The notes beneath the pieces were generated by a model. That model was not told the origin of the DNA. It did not search any database and saw only the letters and a list, made by a program, of their open reading frames with translations. A program made the translations under genes and the position numbers. DNA of 64,000 nucleotides from JBICHN01 sp043101845 (GTDB lineage: Bacteria > Planctomycetota > Phycisphaerae > Phycisphaerales > UBA5793), in contig JBICHN010000002.1 in assembly GCA_043101845.1 (NCBI GenBank), forward strand, positions 744,001 through 808,000, given 5' to 3'. Positions within the stretch are counted from its first letter, which is position 1, and each line of letters opens with the position of its first letter. Below, one piece after another: positions 36,057 to 44,847 of this stretch.

Positions 36057-37298
36057 TCACTCGAACTCCGTCAACGAGACCGCGCTCGTGACGCACCGGT
36101 CGAGCGCCGCGGCCTGCAGTCGGACGACCCGGCCCTGCGCCGCGATCGGGACGGCGCCCGAAGTCTCGAACCGCCCGTCGTCGTCCGCGAGGCCCCCGGC
36201 GAGAAGGCGCGCGTTCTCGAGGTCGACCGCGACCCCGCCGCACCCCGGAATCGGCGTGCGCCCCTGGGCGAAGCCGTAGGCGATCGCCACCCGCTCGCCA
36301 GGCGCCGCGTTCGCGGCGATCACCCGGTTGGCGACGCCCGCCACACCCGGCAGCGCGGGCGACACACGGAGACCGTCGGTCGGCAGAAAGTAGATGAAGG
36401 TAATCGTGTCGAGCCCGGCTGCGGCGCCGTCGAGGAAGATCCCGAGGTACGCTCCGGTGACGCCGTCGAACTGCAGGACCTCGTCGGTCCCGGCGCTTCC
36501 CACATAGAACCCGCCGTCCGGACCGAATCCGATCCCCGTGGGCGCCCGCAAGCCGGACAACGCCGGATCGACGAAGTCATCCACATAGGCGCCGGTCGTC
36601 GCGTCAAAGCGCATCACCCGGTTCGTGAACTCGCAGGACACATACATGAGCCCGTTCCGAAAGAGAACCTGGCGTGGCCGGCGAAGTCCGCTCCCGTTCG
36701 GCGGAACGAATGCGTCGACGAAGGCGCCGGTCGCGCCGTCGTACCGGAGGATCGCGTTGCTCCAGTAGCTCGGGATGTAGAGTCGGCCATCGGGTCCAAA
36801 CGCCTTGCCCGCGTCGGGCCCGTTCAGGCCGCCCGATCCGGACGCGACAAAGACTTCGACGAAGGCGCCCGTCGATCCGTCGTAGCGGAGCACGGCGTCG
36901 GAATCAAAACTCCCCACGAGAAGCGAGCCATCCGTCGCGAAGAGAACCGACGACGGCCCCGCGAGCCCGCCGGTCTCGTCCTCGGGCGTGTCGGGATCGT
37001 CCCAGACGAATCGATCGACGAAGGCCCGGGTCTCCGGATCGAATCGGAGCACCATGTTCGCATCCTCGCTCGCGACATACACGAGCCCGTCGGGTCCGAG
37101 CGTGACCCCGAGCGTTCCGTCGAGGTCGGCGCCTGCCCCGGTGTACGGGCCGATGGCGTCGCCAGTCCATTCGTTGAACGCGACGAGGTTGTCCGACACG
37201 AACGCGCTGACGAGCAGGTCGCCCGGCTCGGCCGCGACGACGCCGGCGAGTCCGATCGCCATCGTCGCCGGAGTGACCCAACTCATTCGCTTCACCAT
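36057..37298 (-). CDS. Exported NHL/Vgb-like beta-propeller with terminal cysteine module
   Basis: 413 residues. After a signal peptide (about 1-23) six repeats of roughly 45 residues follow, each with an LRYDG-TGAFVDAFV-type outer strand and a GPDG-LYV-type inner strand (for example LGPDGLVYVAS, FGPDGRLYIPS, FGPDGGFYVGS). This is the pattern of Vgb/NHL propellers. The last 100 residues (VSPALPGVAG onward) are the cysteine module: IAYGFAQGRTPIPGCGG, ADDDGRFETS and AAALDRCVTSAV. GAGGAG lies nine bases before the start. The domain order propeller-then-module is consistent with a surface-exposed binding protein; the ligand is unknown. Confidence 0.8.
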   Translation of the reverse strand: MVKRMSWVTPATMAIGLAGVVAAEPGDLLVSAFVSDNLVAFNEWTGDAIGPYTGAGADLDGTLGVTLGPDGLVYVASEDANMVLRFDPETRAFVDRFVWDDPDTPEDETGGLAGPSSVLFATDGSLLVGSFDSDAVLRYDGSTGAFVEVFVASGSGGLNGPDAGKAFGPDGRLYIPSYWSNAILRYDGATGAFVDAFVPPNGSGLRRPRQVLFRNGLMYVSCEFTNRVMRFDATTGAYVDDFVDPALSGLRAPTGIGFGPDGGFYVGSAGTDEVLQFDGVTGAYLGIFLDGAAAGLDTITFIYFLPTDGLRVSPALPGVAGVANRVIAANAAPGERVAIAYGFAQGRTPIPGCGGVAVDLENARLLAGGLADDDGRFETSGAVPIAAQGRVVRLQAAALDRCVTSAVSLTEFE

Positions 37299-37398
37299 CT
37301 CCGTCTTCTCCTCTCCGGTTTGAAGATTCCAGCACGAAATCCTCCTACAGGATGTCGGAGCGGGCGGGGTCCGGCTTCGAATCCATGCATGAAGGGTG

Positions 37399-37440
37399 AA
37401 AAGACGAAACGAGCCCCGCGGCGATCGCCACGGGGCTCGT
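37399..37440 (-). terminator. Rho-independent terminator of the superoxide dismutase gene
   Basis: ACGAGCCCCG (37409-37418) and CGGGGCTCGT (37431-37440) form a ten-base stem around a 12-base loop. Read on the minus strand it is followed by TTCGTCTTTT, about 40 bases behind the sod stop codon. Confidence 0.8.
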
Positions 37441-37480
37441 CATCAGCTCAAGAAAGAGTGACCGGTTCGACGGTCGGCGT

Positions 37481-38110
37481 TCAGCCGGTCGCGTTCGCGT
37501 AGTTCTCTTCGACCTGCTTCCAGTTCACGATGTTCCAGAACGCGCTCACATAGTCCGGCCGGCGATTCTGGTAATTCAGGTAATACGCGTGTTCCCAGAC
37601 ATCGAGGCCGAGGATCGGTGTGCAGACGCAGTCGACGAACTTCTTCCCCATGAGGGGATTGTCCTGATTGGGCGTCGAGCACACGCGGAGCTTGTTGTTC
37701 GATTCCACGCCGAGCCAGGCCCAGCCGGAGCCGAAGCGGCTCGTCGCGGCCTTGCCGAACGCCTCCTTGAACTTGTCGAACGAGCCAAAATCACGGTCGA
37801 TCGCTGCGGCGAGGTCACCGCCGGGATTTCCTCCGCCGTTCGGATCAAGGATCGTCCAGAAGAGGCTGTGGTTCGCGTGACCGCCCGCGTTGTTGCGGAC
37901 CGCGGTCTTTTTGTCGTCGGGCATCTTCTCGAGGTTCTCGAGGACCTCCTCGACCGGCTTGTTCGCCCAGTCGGTGCCCTCGAGGGCCGCGTTCGCGTTG
38001 TTCACATAGCCCTGGTGATGCTTCCCATGATGGATTTCCATGGTCTTCGCGTCGATGTGGGGCTCGAGCGCTGAGAACGCATAGGGGAGGGAAGGAAGCT
38101 GGAACGCCAT
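37481..38110 (-). CDS. sodA: Superoxide dismutase, Mn/Fe family (Mn-like)
   Basis: 209 residues, cytoplasmic, no signal peptide. Metal ligands are H27 in MEIHHGKHH, the histidine of GGHANHSLFW, and the aspartate and histidine of LDVWEHAYYL. GGHANHSLFW and the spacing around WAWLGV favour the manganese type over the iron type, but metal preference in this family cannot be fixed from sequence. The tail YVSAFWNIVNWKQVEENYA is standard. GGAGAG precedes the start and a terminator follows, so it is probably monocistronic. An inverted repeat 67-85 bases upstream of the start may serve in its regulation. Confidence 0.95.
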   Translation of the reverse strand: MAFQLPSLPYAFSALEPHIDAKTMEIHHGKHHQGYVNNANAALEGTDWANKPVEEVLENLEKMPDDKKTAVRNNAGGHANHSLFWTILDPNGGGNPGGDLAAAIDRDFGSFDKFKEAFGKAATSRFGSGWAWLGVESNNKLRVCSTPNQDNPLMGKKFVDCVCTPILGLDVWEHAYYLNYQNRRPDYVSAFWNIVNWKQVEENYANATG

Positions 38111-38498
38111 GATGATCTCTCCTTGTCACTCCGGAACAGTCTCGGTCGGACGCGAATTCGCGGAAGTGTCCGCCAATCCGCTGATTTCCAGCGGACGGCG
38201 GGATGAAAATTGCCTAAAATCTCACCGAATTCGCGATGGAAAGCCGACACCGGGTCAGCTTCCGCGTATTCGAGTGTAGGCGCCGGCCGTTCAGGTCGGC
38301 GTCTGGCGCCTTGAAACCGCGTCTTTTGATAAGAAGGCGACAGAAGGCGCCGCCATGTGGCCCCCTGCGGGCCTCAGCTTGGAATTATTCAAGAAAAAAG
38401 CGCTCCGACCGGGTGTTTCCACTCTCCATCGCTTGTTGTTTGTTCAGAATGGAGTACACTCGGCCCAGCGTTCCTTGCTGCTGAGAGGATCCAGAGTC
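38111..38498. other. Divergent control region between sod and the sigma-70 gene
   Basis: No gene. It holds the 5' regions of both neighbours. On the sod side there is a perfect inverted repeat TCCGCTG-N5-CAGCGGA at 38177-38195, a candidate operator. A GGCGCC pair and a short repeat AGAAGGCG occur around 38309-38352. The promoter on the sigma-gene side is listed separately. The stretch near 38210-38220 (TGCCTAAAATC) is AT-rich. Confidence 0.5.
38433..38460 (+). promoter_or_regulatory. Promoter of the sigma-70 factor gene
   Basis: TTGTTG at 38433-38438 and TACACT at 38455-38460 with a 16-base spacer, about 38 bases before the start codon of the sigma gene. It fits a housekeeping-sigma promoter. 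Confidence 0.5.
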
Positions 38499-39569
38499 AT
38501 GAGCCGCAATATGATGGCCGGTTCGCCTCTTGAACAGGTTCAGAGGCGTACCGGGGTTGTTGTTCCCTCGGGAGCAACCCCGACAACCCGGAAGGCCCGC
38601 GCTCGCGTCGCCCGCAAATCGCTCAGCGCTCACGATCAGCGCGAGCTCAAGCGGATTCTGCGCGAGCCGATGGACTTCATCGACAGCGACGCCTTCTACG
38701 AAGACGACGCCGAAGTCCAGATCTACGACGAAGCCCCGCCCATCCAGCAGCCCGATACGAGCTGGTATCACCCGGTGATGGACTCGCTCACCGCCTCGAC
38801 GAAGGCGCCGAAGCAGTCCACCCAGGTGCTCCTGACGGCCGCGGAAGAGCGCGTGCTCTTTCTCCAGTTCAACTATGCCCGCTACCGCGTCTGGCGGAAG
38901 CAGGAAGAGCTCAACGGCCGCGAGCCCTCGCATGAGGACGCCCTCGAGCTTCTCAGTTGGAACCGCGTCGCCGAGCGTCTGCGCGAGCAGATCGCGAACA
39001 CGAACCTCGCGCTCGTGCTCGCCATGGCGAAGCGCACCCGCATGAGTGAAGTCGACTTCGCCGACCTCGTCAGCGAAGGCAACATGGCGCTGCTTCGCGC
39101 GGTCGACAAGTTCGACTGCGGCCGCGGCTTCAAGTTCTCGACCTACGCGTGCCGCGCCATCCTCAAGGCGTTCAGCCGACAGGGCATGAAGCTGAGCAAG
39201 TACCGCCAGCGCTTCCCCGCCGACTTCGATCCGAAGCTCGAGCGCTCCGATTACATGGAGAAGAAGCGGGCTTCGCATGAAGAGGAATGCGCTGACGAGG
39301 TCAAGACGATCGTCCTCGAGAACCGCGCGAATCTGACTTCGATCGAGCAGACCGTGATCAACCACCGCTTCGGTATCGCGGTCGACAACCACACGCCCCT
39401 CACGCTCGAGCAGGTCGGACAGATCATCGGCGTGACGAAGGAGCGCGTGCGGCAGATTCAGAACAAGGCCCTCGAGAAGATCCGCCAGGAACTTGAGGAG
39501 AACTTCCTCGAGCGGCAGGCGGCCGAAGAGGAAGCGGCCCGCGAAGCGGAACTCGTCGGCGCCCGCTGA
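38499..39569 (+). CDS. RNA polymerase sigma-70 family factor (primary-like, planctomycete type)
   Basis: 356 residues. A basic leader and PMDFIDSDAFYED segment precede regions 1.2-2.1. Region 2 includes LVLAMAKRTRMSEVDFADLVSEGNMALLRAVDKFD and RGFKFSTYACRAILKAF. Region 4 has TLEQVGQIIGVTKERVRQIQNKALEKIR, the -35-binding helix-turn-helix of primary and group 2 sigma factors. Region 3 is short and there is no long region 1.1, so this is likely a group 2/3 alternative factor rather than RpoD. The start at 38499 is chosen for GAGAGGA nine bases before it; upstream codons run through the promoter. It is followed by a strong terminator. Target genes unknown. Confidence 0.88.
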   Translation: MSRNMMAGSPLEQVQRRTGVVVPSGATPTTRKARARVARKSLSAHDQRELKRILREPMDFIDSDAFYEDDAEVQIYDEAPPIQQPDTSWYHPVMDSLTASTKAPKQSTQVLLTAAEERVLFLQFNYARYRVWRKQEELNGREPSHEDALELLSWNRVAERLREQIANTNLALVLAMAKRTRMSEVDFADLVSEGNMALLRAVDKFDCGRGFKFSTYACRAILKAFSRQGMKLSKYRQRFPADFDPKLERSDYMEKKRASHEEECADEVKTIVLENRANLTSIEQTVINHRFGIAVDNHTPLTLEQVGQIIGVTKERVRQIQNKALEKIRQELEENFLERQAAEEEAAREAELVGAR

Positions 39570-39597
39570 GCCGGCGTCCGAACGCAGCCTGAATGAC

Positions 39598-39637
39598 ACG
39601 CGGCCTCACCGATCCGGTGAGGCCGCGTTCGTTTTTC
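39598..39637 (+). terminator. Rho-independent terminator of the sigma-70 gene
   Basis: ACGCGGCCTCACCG (39598-39611) pairs perfectly with CGGTGAGGCCGCGT (39615-39628) around a three-base loop and is followed by TCGTTTTTCT. It is 28 bases behind the stop codon. Confidence 0.88.
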
Positions 39638-39675
39638 TGATAGAAGTCACTTCGTCGCCGGCGCCCGATCCGTGA

Positions 39676-40554
39676 TCACGCCGCCGACTCGGCCGGCGCG
39701 TCCGCCGCCCGCATGCACACACGACCGACGCCGTTTGACCGCGCTTCGATGAGTGCGTCGCGCGCCCGCTGAATCGCTTGTCGCCACGGCTCACTGCCGC
39801 CCACCGCCAGGCCCACGCAAACGGTGACGAACCGGTCGCGGCCGATGCGCGACCGTTCGAATCCGAGGTCTCGAATCGCTTCCTGGATGCGCTGTCCAAT
39901 GAGAATCGTTCGGGCGACCGTCGACTCGGGCACGAGCACGATGATGCGCTCGTCGTCATATCGGCCGACGATATCTACGGGGCGGCACGACTCGTTCACC
40001 CGGCGCGAGACGAGGCGCATGCAGTCGTCCGCCTGGCGATCGCCGAACTCGTAGCGCAGCTCACGAAAGTCGTCGAGTTCGATGAGCACGATGCCGTAGC
40101 TCGCGCCGCTCAATTCGCATCGCCGCTGCTCGATCGAGAATGCCTCTTCCCATGCCGGACGACTGTAAAGACCCGTGACCTCGTCAATGCGATCGGCATG
40201 AACATACTCGCCCGTCTCCGGACTCGCCGGCGTCGAAGCCGTCGGTTCCTCGGGGAGGGGGATGATCGCATCATTCGAGGTCGATGCGGTTGATTCGGAC
40301 GAATCGCACACGGCGCCGGCGACCGCCGTCCGCCATGCGAACGCCAGACCGATCACCCCGCCACTGCAGAGCGCGGCGATGAGCGGTTCGGGCCCGCCGA
40401 ACGCCGCCGCGACCGCGGAGGCTGCGACGAGTGCGATTGATCCGATGCCGACGCCCCGGCCGGGCCCGGCGCGTCCCGTCGTTGAGAACATAAACGCGAA
40501 AGCGATCGCCGCGCCGACCAGGGTCGTGAGCGCTTGGAGGGAGATGTCGATCAT
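39676..40554 (-). CDS. Membrane protein with degenerate GGDEF domain
   Basis: 292 residues. Three hydrophobic segments lie in the first 80 residues, followed by a linker and a GGDEF-fold domain (about 120-290) starting DEVTGLYSRPAWEEAF. The strand that should carry GGDEF reads GRYDDERIIVLVP, so the signature is DDERI and the metal- and GTP-binding glycines are gone. Diguanylate cyclase activity is therefore unlikely; the domain may bind GTP or a partner as a regulator. No EAL domain or RxxD inhibitory site is evident. The ATG at 40554 follows CAGGAG; the alternative TTG start lies five codons upstream. Convergent with the sigma-70 gene. Confidence 0.8.
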   Translation of the reverse strand: MIDISLQALTTLVGAAIAFAFMFSTTGRAGPGRGVGIGSIALVAASAVAAAFGGPEPLIAALCSGGVIGLAFAWRTAVAGAVCDSSESTASTSNDAIIPLPEEPTASTPASPETGEYVHADRIDEVTGLYSRPAWEEAFSIEQRRCELSGASYGIVLIELDDFRELRYEFGDRQADDCMRLVSRRVNESCRPVDIVGRYDDERIIVLVPESTVARTILIGQRIQEAIRDLGFERSRIGRDRFVTVCVGLAVGGSEPWRQAIQRARDALIEARSNGVGRVCMRAADAPAESAA

Positions 40555-40800
40555 GGACTCCTGCCCCAAATGGCGCCTGACCCGGAGCGCCGTCAGCCAT
40601 TCTGTATTCGTCCGCGAAGCCGCCGATTCAGCGACAAGACGACAAGGTCGATATCGTCCCGAATCCGTCCCCGCTTAATGAAATCACGGCGCCGAGGGGC
40701 GGCTCGAATGGTCCGAGAATCCAGGCGGCCTTTCGCGATCGCGCCGTTTCGATAGGGTGGCGAAGCTTTGGGCCAACGCGTCGAGCCCGGCGATCAACGC

Positions 40801-41457
40801 TTATCCAATCGAATGCTTCATTCCGATGAGCGTGAAGAGTTCGAGGCGCGTCGCCTCGTTCTCGAGGAACACGCCGTGGAGCTTGCTCGTCGTGGTCCAG
40901 GCGCCGGGTTTCTTGACGCCCCGGTAGCACATGCAGAAATGCTGGCACTGGAGAATGACGGCGACGCCCTGCGGCTGCAACGCGTCCCAGATCGCGTCCG
41001 CGACCTGAGCCGTGAGCTTCTCCTGCACCTGCAGGCGCTTCGCGTACACATCGAGCACCCGCGCGATCTTCGACAGGCCGAGGACCTTACCGTTCGGAAT
41101 GTACGCGATGTGCGCTTTGCCGACGAAGGGCACCATGTGGTGCTCGCAGTGGCTGTGCAGTTCGATGTCGCTCACCAGGACGAGTTCGTTGTAGCCCTCG
41201 ACTTCCGAGAAGGTGCGCTTGAGGTACTTCGCCGGATCCTCCTGGTAGCCGCGGAAGTGATCGGCCATCGCTTTGATCACGCGCTTCGGCGTGTCGAGCA
41301 GCCCCTCGCGATCGGGGTCCTCGCCGATGAAACGGAGCAACTCGCGCACATGGCCCATCGCCTCTTCGATCGACGCCTGATCATGACGGGCGATCGCCGG
41401 GGAGTCGCCGTTGATATGGGAGGTGTCGCGTGGGTCGTCGTACTTCGCTTCGGCCAT
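40801..41457 (-). CDS. folE: GTP cyclohydrolase I
   Basis: 218 residues of the type IA enzyme, which converts GTP to dihydroneopterin triphosphate for folate. GEDPDREGLLDTPKRV is the usual N-terminal segment. IELHSHCEHHMVPF provides the zinc cysteine and histidine and QCQHFCMCYRGVKKPG the second zinc cysteine and catalytic histidine. GLSKIARVLDVYAKRLQVQEKLT is the highly conserved core. QCQHFC replaces the commoner E-A-E-H-x-C but keeps the zinc residues. No other folate gene lies next to it. Confidence 0.95.
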   Translation of the reverse strand: MAEAKYDDPRDTSHINGDSPAIARHDQASIEEAMGHVRELLRFIGEDPDREGLLDTPKRVIKAMADHFRGYQEDPAKYLKRTFSEVEGYNELVLVSDIELHSHCEHHMVPFVGKAHIAYIPNGKVLGLSKIARVLDVYAKRLQVQEKLTAQVADAIWDALQPQGVAVILQCQHFCMCYRGVKKPGAWTTTSKLHGVFLENEATRLELFTLIGMKHSIG

Positions 41458-41605
41458 GCCCGTCGCCGCCTTTCGGAACCGCTCGATTCAACCCCGACTC
41501 GCGGGAGTCGAGTGTAGACGAACCTGCCGCGGCCGCACAACCGGCGGCCCGGCGCCGGGCGCAAGTCCCGGGGATCGCCCGATATCGAGTTCGACGGTCA
41601 GACGC

Positions 41606-42031
41606 TTACGGACGCGAGTAGAGACCCGTAACTTCGTCGAAATAGGGGGCGGTCAGTGTCCCGCCGTTCGACGCGTCCCAGACCCAGCCGATGTCCGTCG
41701 ATTCGGTATCGCCGACGCCGGCGAGACCGTTGAAGACATTGACCGGGGCGGTCGGGAGGTAGATTGGATCGCCCGTGAGCAGGGGCGCCCACGCGGCGTC
41801 GCCGTCCGTCGAGAGCACGAGCGGCGGCGCCTGGCCATTGTTCCGGGCGCGATAGAGTTCGATCTGCGACCGAAGCGTCTTGAGCTGCGTACGCAGGCTC
41901 GCCGCGTTCGCCTCTTCCGGGATCGCGAAGCGCGGCACGACGATCGCGGCAAGGATCGCGAGGATGACCACGACAATGAGAATCTCGATCAGCGTGAAAC
42001 CGCGCCGCGCTGGTCGACTCCTCATGAGCAT
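41606..42031 (-). CDS. Type II pseudopilin-like protein
   Basis: 141 residues. RRGFTLIEILIVVVILAILAAIV at 9-31 is a type IV prepilin leader, followed by the usual long helix SLRTQLKTLRSQIELYRARNNGQ. The short C-terminal half (LVLSTDGDAAWAPLL to the end) resembles GspG/PulG-like planctomycete pseudopilins. The ATG at 42031 is chosen because GAGGAGG stands nine bases upstream and the leader is short and basic. It shares strand with folE and prfB but is separated by more than 140 bases on each side. Its last ten residues happen to equal the first motif of the GGDEF protein nearby. Confidence 0.83.
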   Translation of the reverse strand: MLMRSRPARRGFTLIEILIVVVILAILAAIVVPRFAIPEEANAASLRTQLKTLRSQIELYRARNNGQAPPLVLSTDGDAAWAPLLTGDPIYLPTAPVNVFNGLAGVGDTESTDIGWVWDASNGGTLTAPYFDEVTGLYSRP

Positions 42032-42249
42032 GTCGTTCGGCCTCCTCGATACCCACGCGCACGCGTACGCGTACAGCCGATCCGCGCCGTCAAGGCGACG
42101 GCGCACGATCCTCGAAGAGTTGATCGGCCGGATTAAGAGATCGCTTCGTCGCCCGCGACACGAAACCTGGCAAACGGCGCCGGTCGTGACGATGGTGGCG
42201 GTTCAATGTGGTTGACGAGGGGTTCCTCGCGCGACCGATAACCCGCGCG

Positions 42250-43360
42250 TCAGTTCAACTCCGACCGCCGTCGCTGGAGCTCCGCGTCGATGAATCCCTG
42301 GATGTCGCCGTCGAGGACGCGCTGCGGGTTCATGACTTCGAAGTCCGTGCGGTGATCCTTCACGCGGTTGTCGTAGATGACATACGAGCGAATCTGCGCG
42401 CCCCAGCCGCGATGCTCGAGCTTGCCGCCCTTCGCCTTCGCGAGCTCGGCCTCACGCTTCTCATCTTCGAGCTGCTGCAGCTTCGCCTTGAGGACCGTCA
42501 TCGCCTGCCGCTTGTTCTGCGGCTGGTCGCGGTAAGTCGACGCGACGACCATGATCCCCGTCGGCTTATGCACGAGTCGCACCGCCGAGGCGACCTTGTT
42601 CACATTCTGCCCGCCCGGGCCGCTCGATCGCGCGAAGGTCGAGATCTCGAGATCCCGGTCGGGAATCTCGAGCGCGACTTCCTCAAGCTCCGGCGTGACT
42701 TCGACCGTCGCGAAGCTCGTCTGCCGCTTGCCCTGCGCGTTGAACGGCGAGACCCGCGCGAGACGATGCGTGCCCCGTTCGCATTTGAGGTACCCGAACG
42801 CGAACGGCCCCTTGACATGGAGCGTCACCGAGTTGATGCCGACTTCCGTGCCGTGCGTCTTTTCGAGTTCCTCGACTTTCCAGCCGGAGACTTCGATGTA
42901 GTAGAGATACATGCGGAGGAGCATTTCGGCCCAGTCGTTCGCTTCGGTGCCGCCGTCGCCCGCCGAGATCGTGAGGTAACAGTTCCGATGATCGTGCGGC
43001 CCGGAGAGTAGCGATTGAAGTTCGACCTTCTCCATCCGCTGCTCGAGCTCGTAGAGCTTCTCGTCCGCTTCCTTGAGGAGATCCTTGTCGTCCCCTTCGC
43101 GGGCGAGTTCGTACGCGACCTGCGCGTCGTCGAAGTCCTCCTGCACTCCGGCGATCGGATCCGTCTGCGCCTTCAGCGTCTTGAGTTCGGCGACCGTCTT
43201 CTGCGCCGAAGTCTGGTCGTCCCAGAACCCGGGCTGACCCATCTCGTCTTCGAGTTCCTTGATGCGCGAGAGCTTCGTGTCGAAGTCAAAGAGAGTCGCG
43301 GATGGTCACGATCCGCGCCTCGAGGTCGTCGATGATGGCGTGATGCGATTCGTAGTGCAT
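42250..43360 (-). CDS. prfB: Peptide chain release factor 2 (programmed +1 frameshift)
   Basis: Translation starts at the ATG at 43360, gives 24 codons ending in CTT, and meets an in-frame TGA at 43286-43288. A +1 shift at CTTTGAC continues in the frame that ends at 42250, for a total of 369 residues, close to the 365 of E. coli RF2. SPF at 204-206 recognises UGA/UAA, and GGQ at 249-251 triggers peptide release; both are at the expected positions. The frameshift is the classical autoregulation: low RF2 lets the ribosome shift. Without allowing the shift the gene would appear truncated at the N-terminus. No purine-rich Shine-Dalgarno-like element precedes the slip site, unlike E. coli. Confidence 0.95.
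43285..43291 (-). promoter_or_regulatory. prfB: Programmed +1 ribosomal frameshift site of prfB
   Basis: On the minus strand the heptamer CTTTGAC places a slippery CTT before the TGA stop; shifting forward one base reads GAC. Sequence before it is ATCCGCGACTCT, which lacks the AGGGGG spacer element that stimulates the shift in many bacteria. Confidence 0.93.
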
Positions 43361-43497
43361 GCCTGCGGCTCAACCCTCGTCCGTGGAGTCCTGGTTCCGT
43401 CCCGTTCGCCGCTCATCACGTCGTCAATCGAGTCCGCGATCGCGGCGCGGCTCGAATGGTAGGCGCTCGCGCTCGCCGGTCGTCGGGCGCCGCCCGC

Positions 43498-44721
43498 TCA
43501 TCGCTCGAGCGAGTCGACGAACTTCGCGAGACGGTCGAGGCCTTCCTTGATCCGCTCTTCCGCGGTCGCGAAGCTCAGCCGCACATGACTCCGGCCGCAG
43601 CCGCCGAAGTCGTCGCCGGGGACGACGGCCACCGCCTGCTCTTCGAGGAGCGTCTCGGCGAACCCGAGCGCGCCCTCGATCGCGTGCCCTTTGGGCGTCC
43701 GCTTGCCGAAGTGCGCCGACACATCGGGAAAGAGGTAGAACGCCCCCTCGGGCCGCGTCGTGCGCAGGCCGGGGATCGCCTCGAGTCCCTCGCGCATGAG
43801 TTCGGCCCGCATCGCGAAGACGCGGCGCATGCGCTCGATATCTTCGGCGCCGTGGTCGAGCGCTTCGGGGATCGCCGGATAGCAGCACGCGGTGATCGAA
43901 GTGTTCATCTGGCTCTGCAGCTTCGCCATCGCGCGGGCGAGCGTCGGGACCGTCGCGGCGTACCCGATGCGCCAGCCGGTCATCGCATAGGTCTTGCTCA
44001 GCCCGTTCACCGTGACGACCTGCTCGGAGTCGAGAAAGCGACCGACGCTTACAAACTCCGTCTCGCCGTAGATGAGCTTTTCGTAGATCTCATCGCTGAT
44101 GACGACGAGCGCGCCGTCGTGCGTCCGGTTGTGTTCGGTGACGACGGCCGCGAGCGCCTCGATTTCGCTCGGCGTGTACACCGTGCCGCACGGATTGCTC
44201 GGCGAATTGAGAATGAGAACGCGACTGCGCGGCGTGAGCGCCTTTCGCAACTGCTCGGGCGACATCTTGAATCCGTCGTCGAGCGTCGTCGGAACCTCGA
44301 CGACCGTTCCGCCGCAGAGTTCACACATCGGCCGGTAGCTCACCCACGCCGGCGTGGGGACGACCGCCTCGTGCTTCTCTTCGGGTTCGAGCAGCGCGAG
44401 CAACGCGAGAAAGATCGCCTGCTTCGCGCCGGGCGTGATGACGACATGCTCAGCGTCGACCTTGAGGCCATTCTCCTCGCGGAGCTTGTGCGCGATCGAC
44501 TTCCGCGCGGCCGGGTCGCCGGCGCTCGCGACATACTTCGTCCACCCGTCGCGGATCGCGTCGATCGCGGCGTCCTTGATATGGTCGGGCGTATCGAAAT
44601 CGGGCTCACCGGCGCCGAAGCTGACGACATCGATACCCTGCCCCCGCAACGCCGCCGCCTTCGCGCTCACCGCCAGCGTGGCGCTCGGCTTCAGATTCTG
44701 AACCCGCCGTGAAAGACGCAT
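43498..44721 (-). CDS. Class I pyridoxal-phosphate aminotransferase (aspartate/aromatic type)
   Basis: 407 residues of fold-type I. VSFGAGEPDFDTPDHI at about 33-48, YVASAGDPAARKSIA, ITPGAKQAIF, LILNSPSNPCGTVY, VVISDEIYEKLIYG and the lysine segment NGLSKTYAMTGWRIGY (about 238-253) are all present, as is the carboxylate-binding arginine in SHVRLSFA. This is the subgroup Ib aspartate aminotransferase pattern. The frame remains open upstream for over 800 codons, but that part lies antisense to recQ; the start at 44721 matches the family N-terminus RLSRRVQNLKPSATLA. It is divergent from recQ. Substrate (aspartate, aromatic or both) is not certain. Confidence 0.92.
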   Translation of the reverse strand: MRLSRRVQNLKPSATLAVSAKAAALRGQGIDVVSFGAGEPDFDTPDHIKDAAIDAIRDGWTKYVASAGDPAARKSIAHKLREENGLKVDAEHVVITPGAKQAIFLALLALLEPEEKHEAVVPTPAWVSYRPMCELCGGTVVEVPTTLDDGFKMSPEQLRKALTPRSRVLILNSPSNPCGTVYTPSEIEALAAVVTEHNRTHDGALVVISDEIYEKLIYGETEFVSVGRFLDSEQVVTVNGLSKTYAMTGWRIGYAATVPTLARAMAKLQSQMNTSITACCYPAIPEALDHGAEDIERMRRVFAMRAELMREGLEAIPGLRTTRPEGAFYLFPDVSAHFGKRTPKGHAIEGALGFAETLLEEQAVAVVPGDDFGGCGRSHVRLSFATAEERIKEGLDRLAKFVDSLER

Positions 44722-44812
44722 GGTGCTACGGTAGGCGAGAACACATTGGCGCACCAAATCGAATGGCGACTGCCGGTTAGGCGAATCGAGCGAGAGAGCA
44801 CGGAATTCGGAG

Positions 44813-44841
44813 TTGACTGTAAGGATTTTGTACGGTACGCT
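44813..44841 (+). promoter_or_regulatory. Promoter of recQ, probably giving a leaderless transcript
   Basis: TTGACT at 44813-44818 and TACGCT at 44836-44841 are separated by 17 bases. Transcription should begin about six or seven bases behind the -10 box, which falls at the ATG at 44848. No ribosome-binding site precedes that ATG. Confidence 0.5.
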
Positions 44842-44847
44842 CTCCGC

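Noticed and set aside
41606..41635. The pseudopilin ends in the ten residues DEVTGLYSRP, identical to a segment of the GGDEF protein 2 kb away
   Set aside because: The DNA differs at many synonymous positions, so no recent copying. D-x-x-T-G-L-Y-x-R is the normal GGDEF start, and the pilin match is probably chance.
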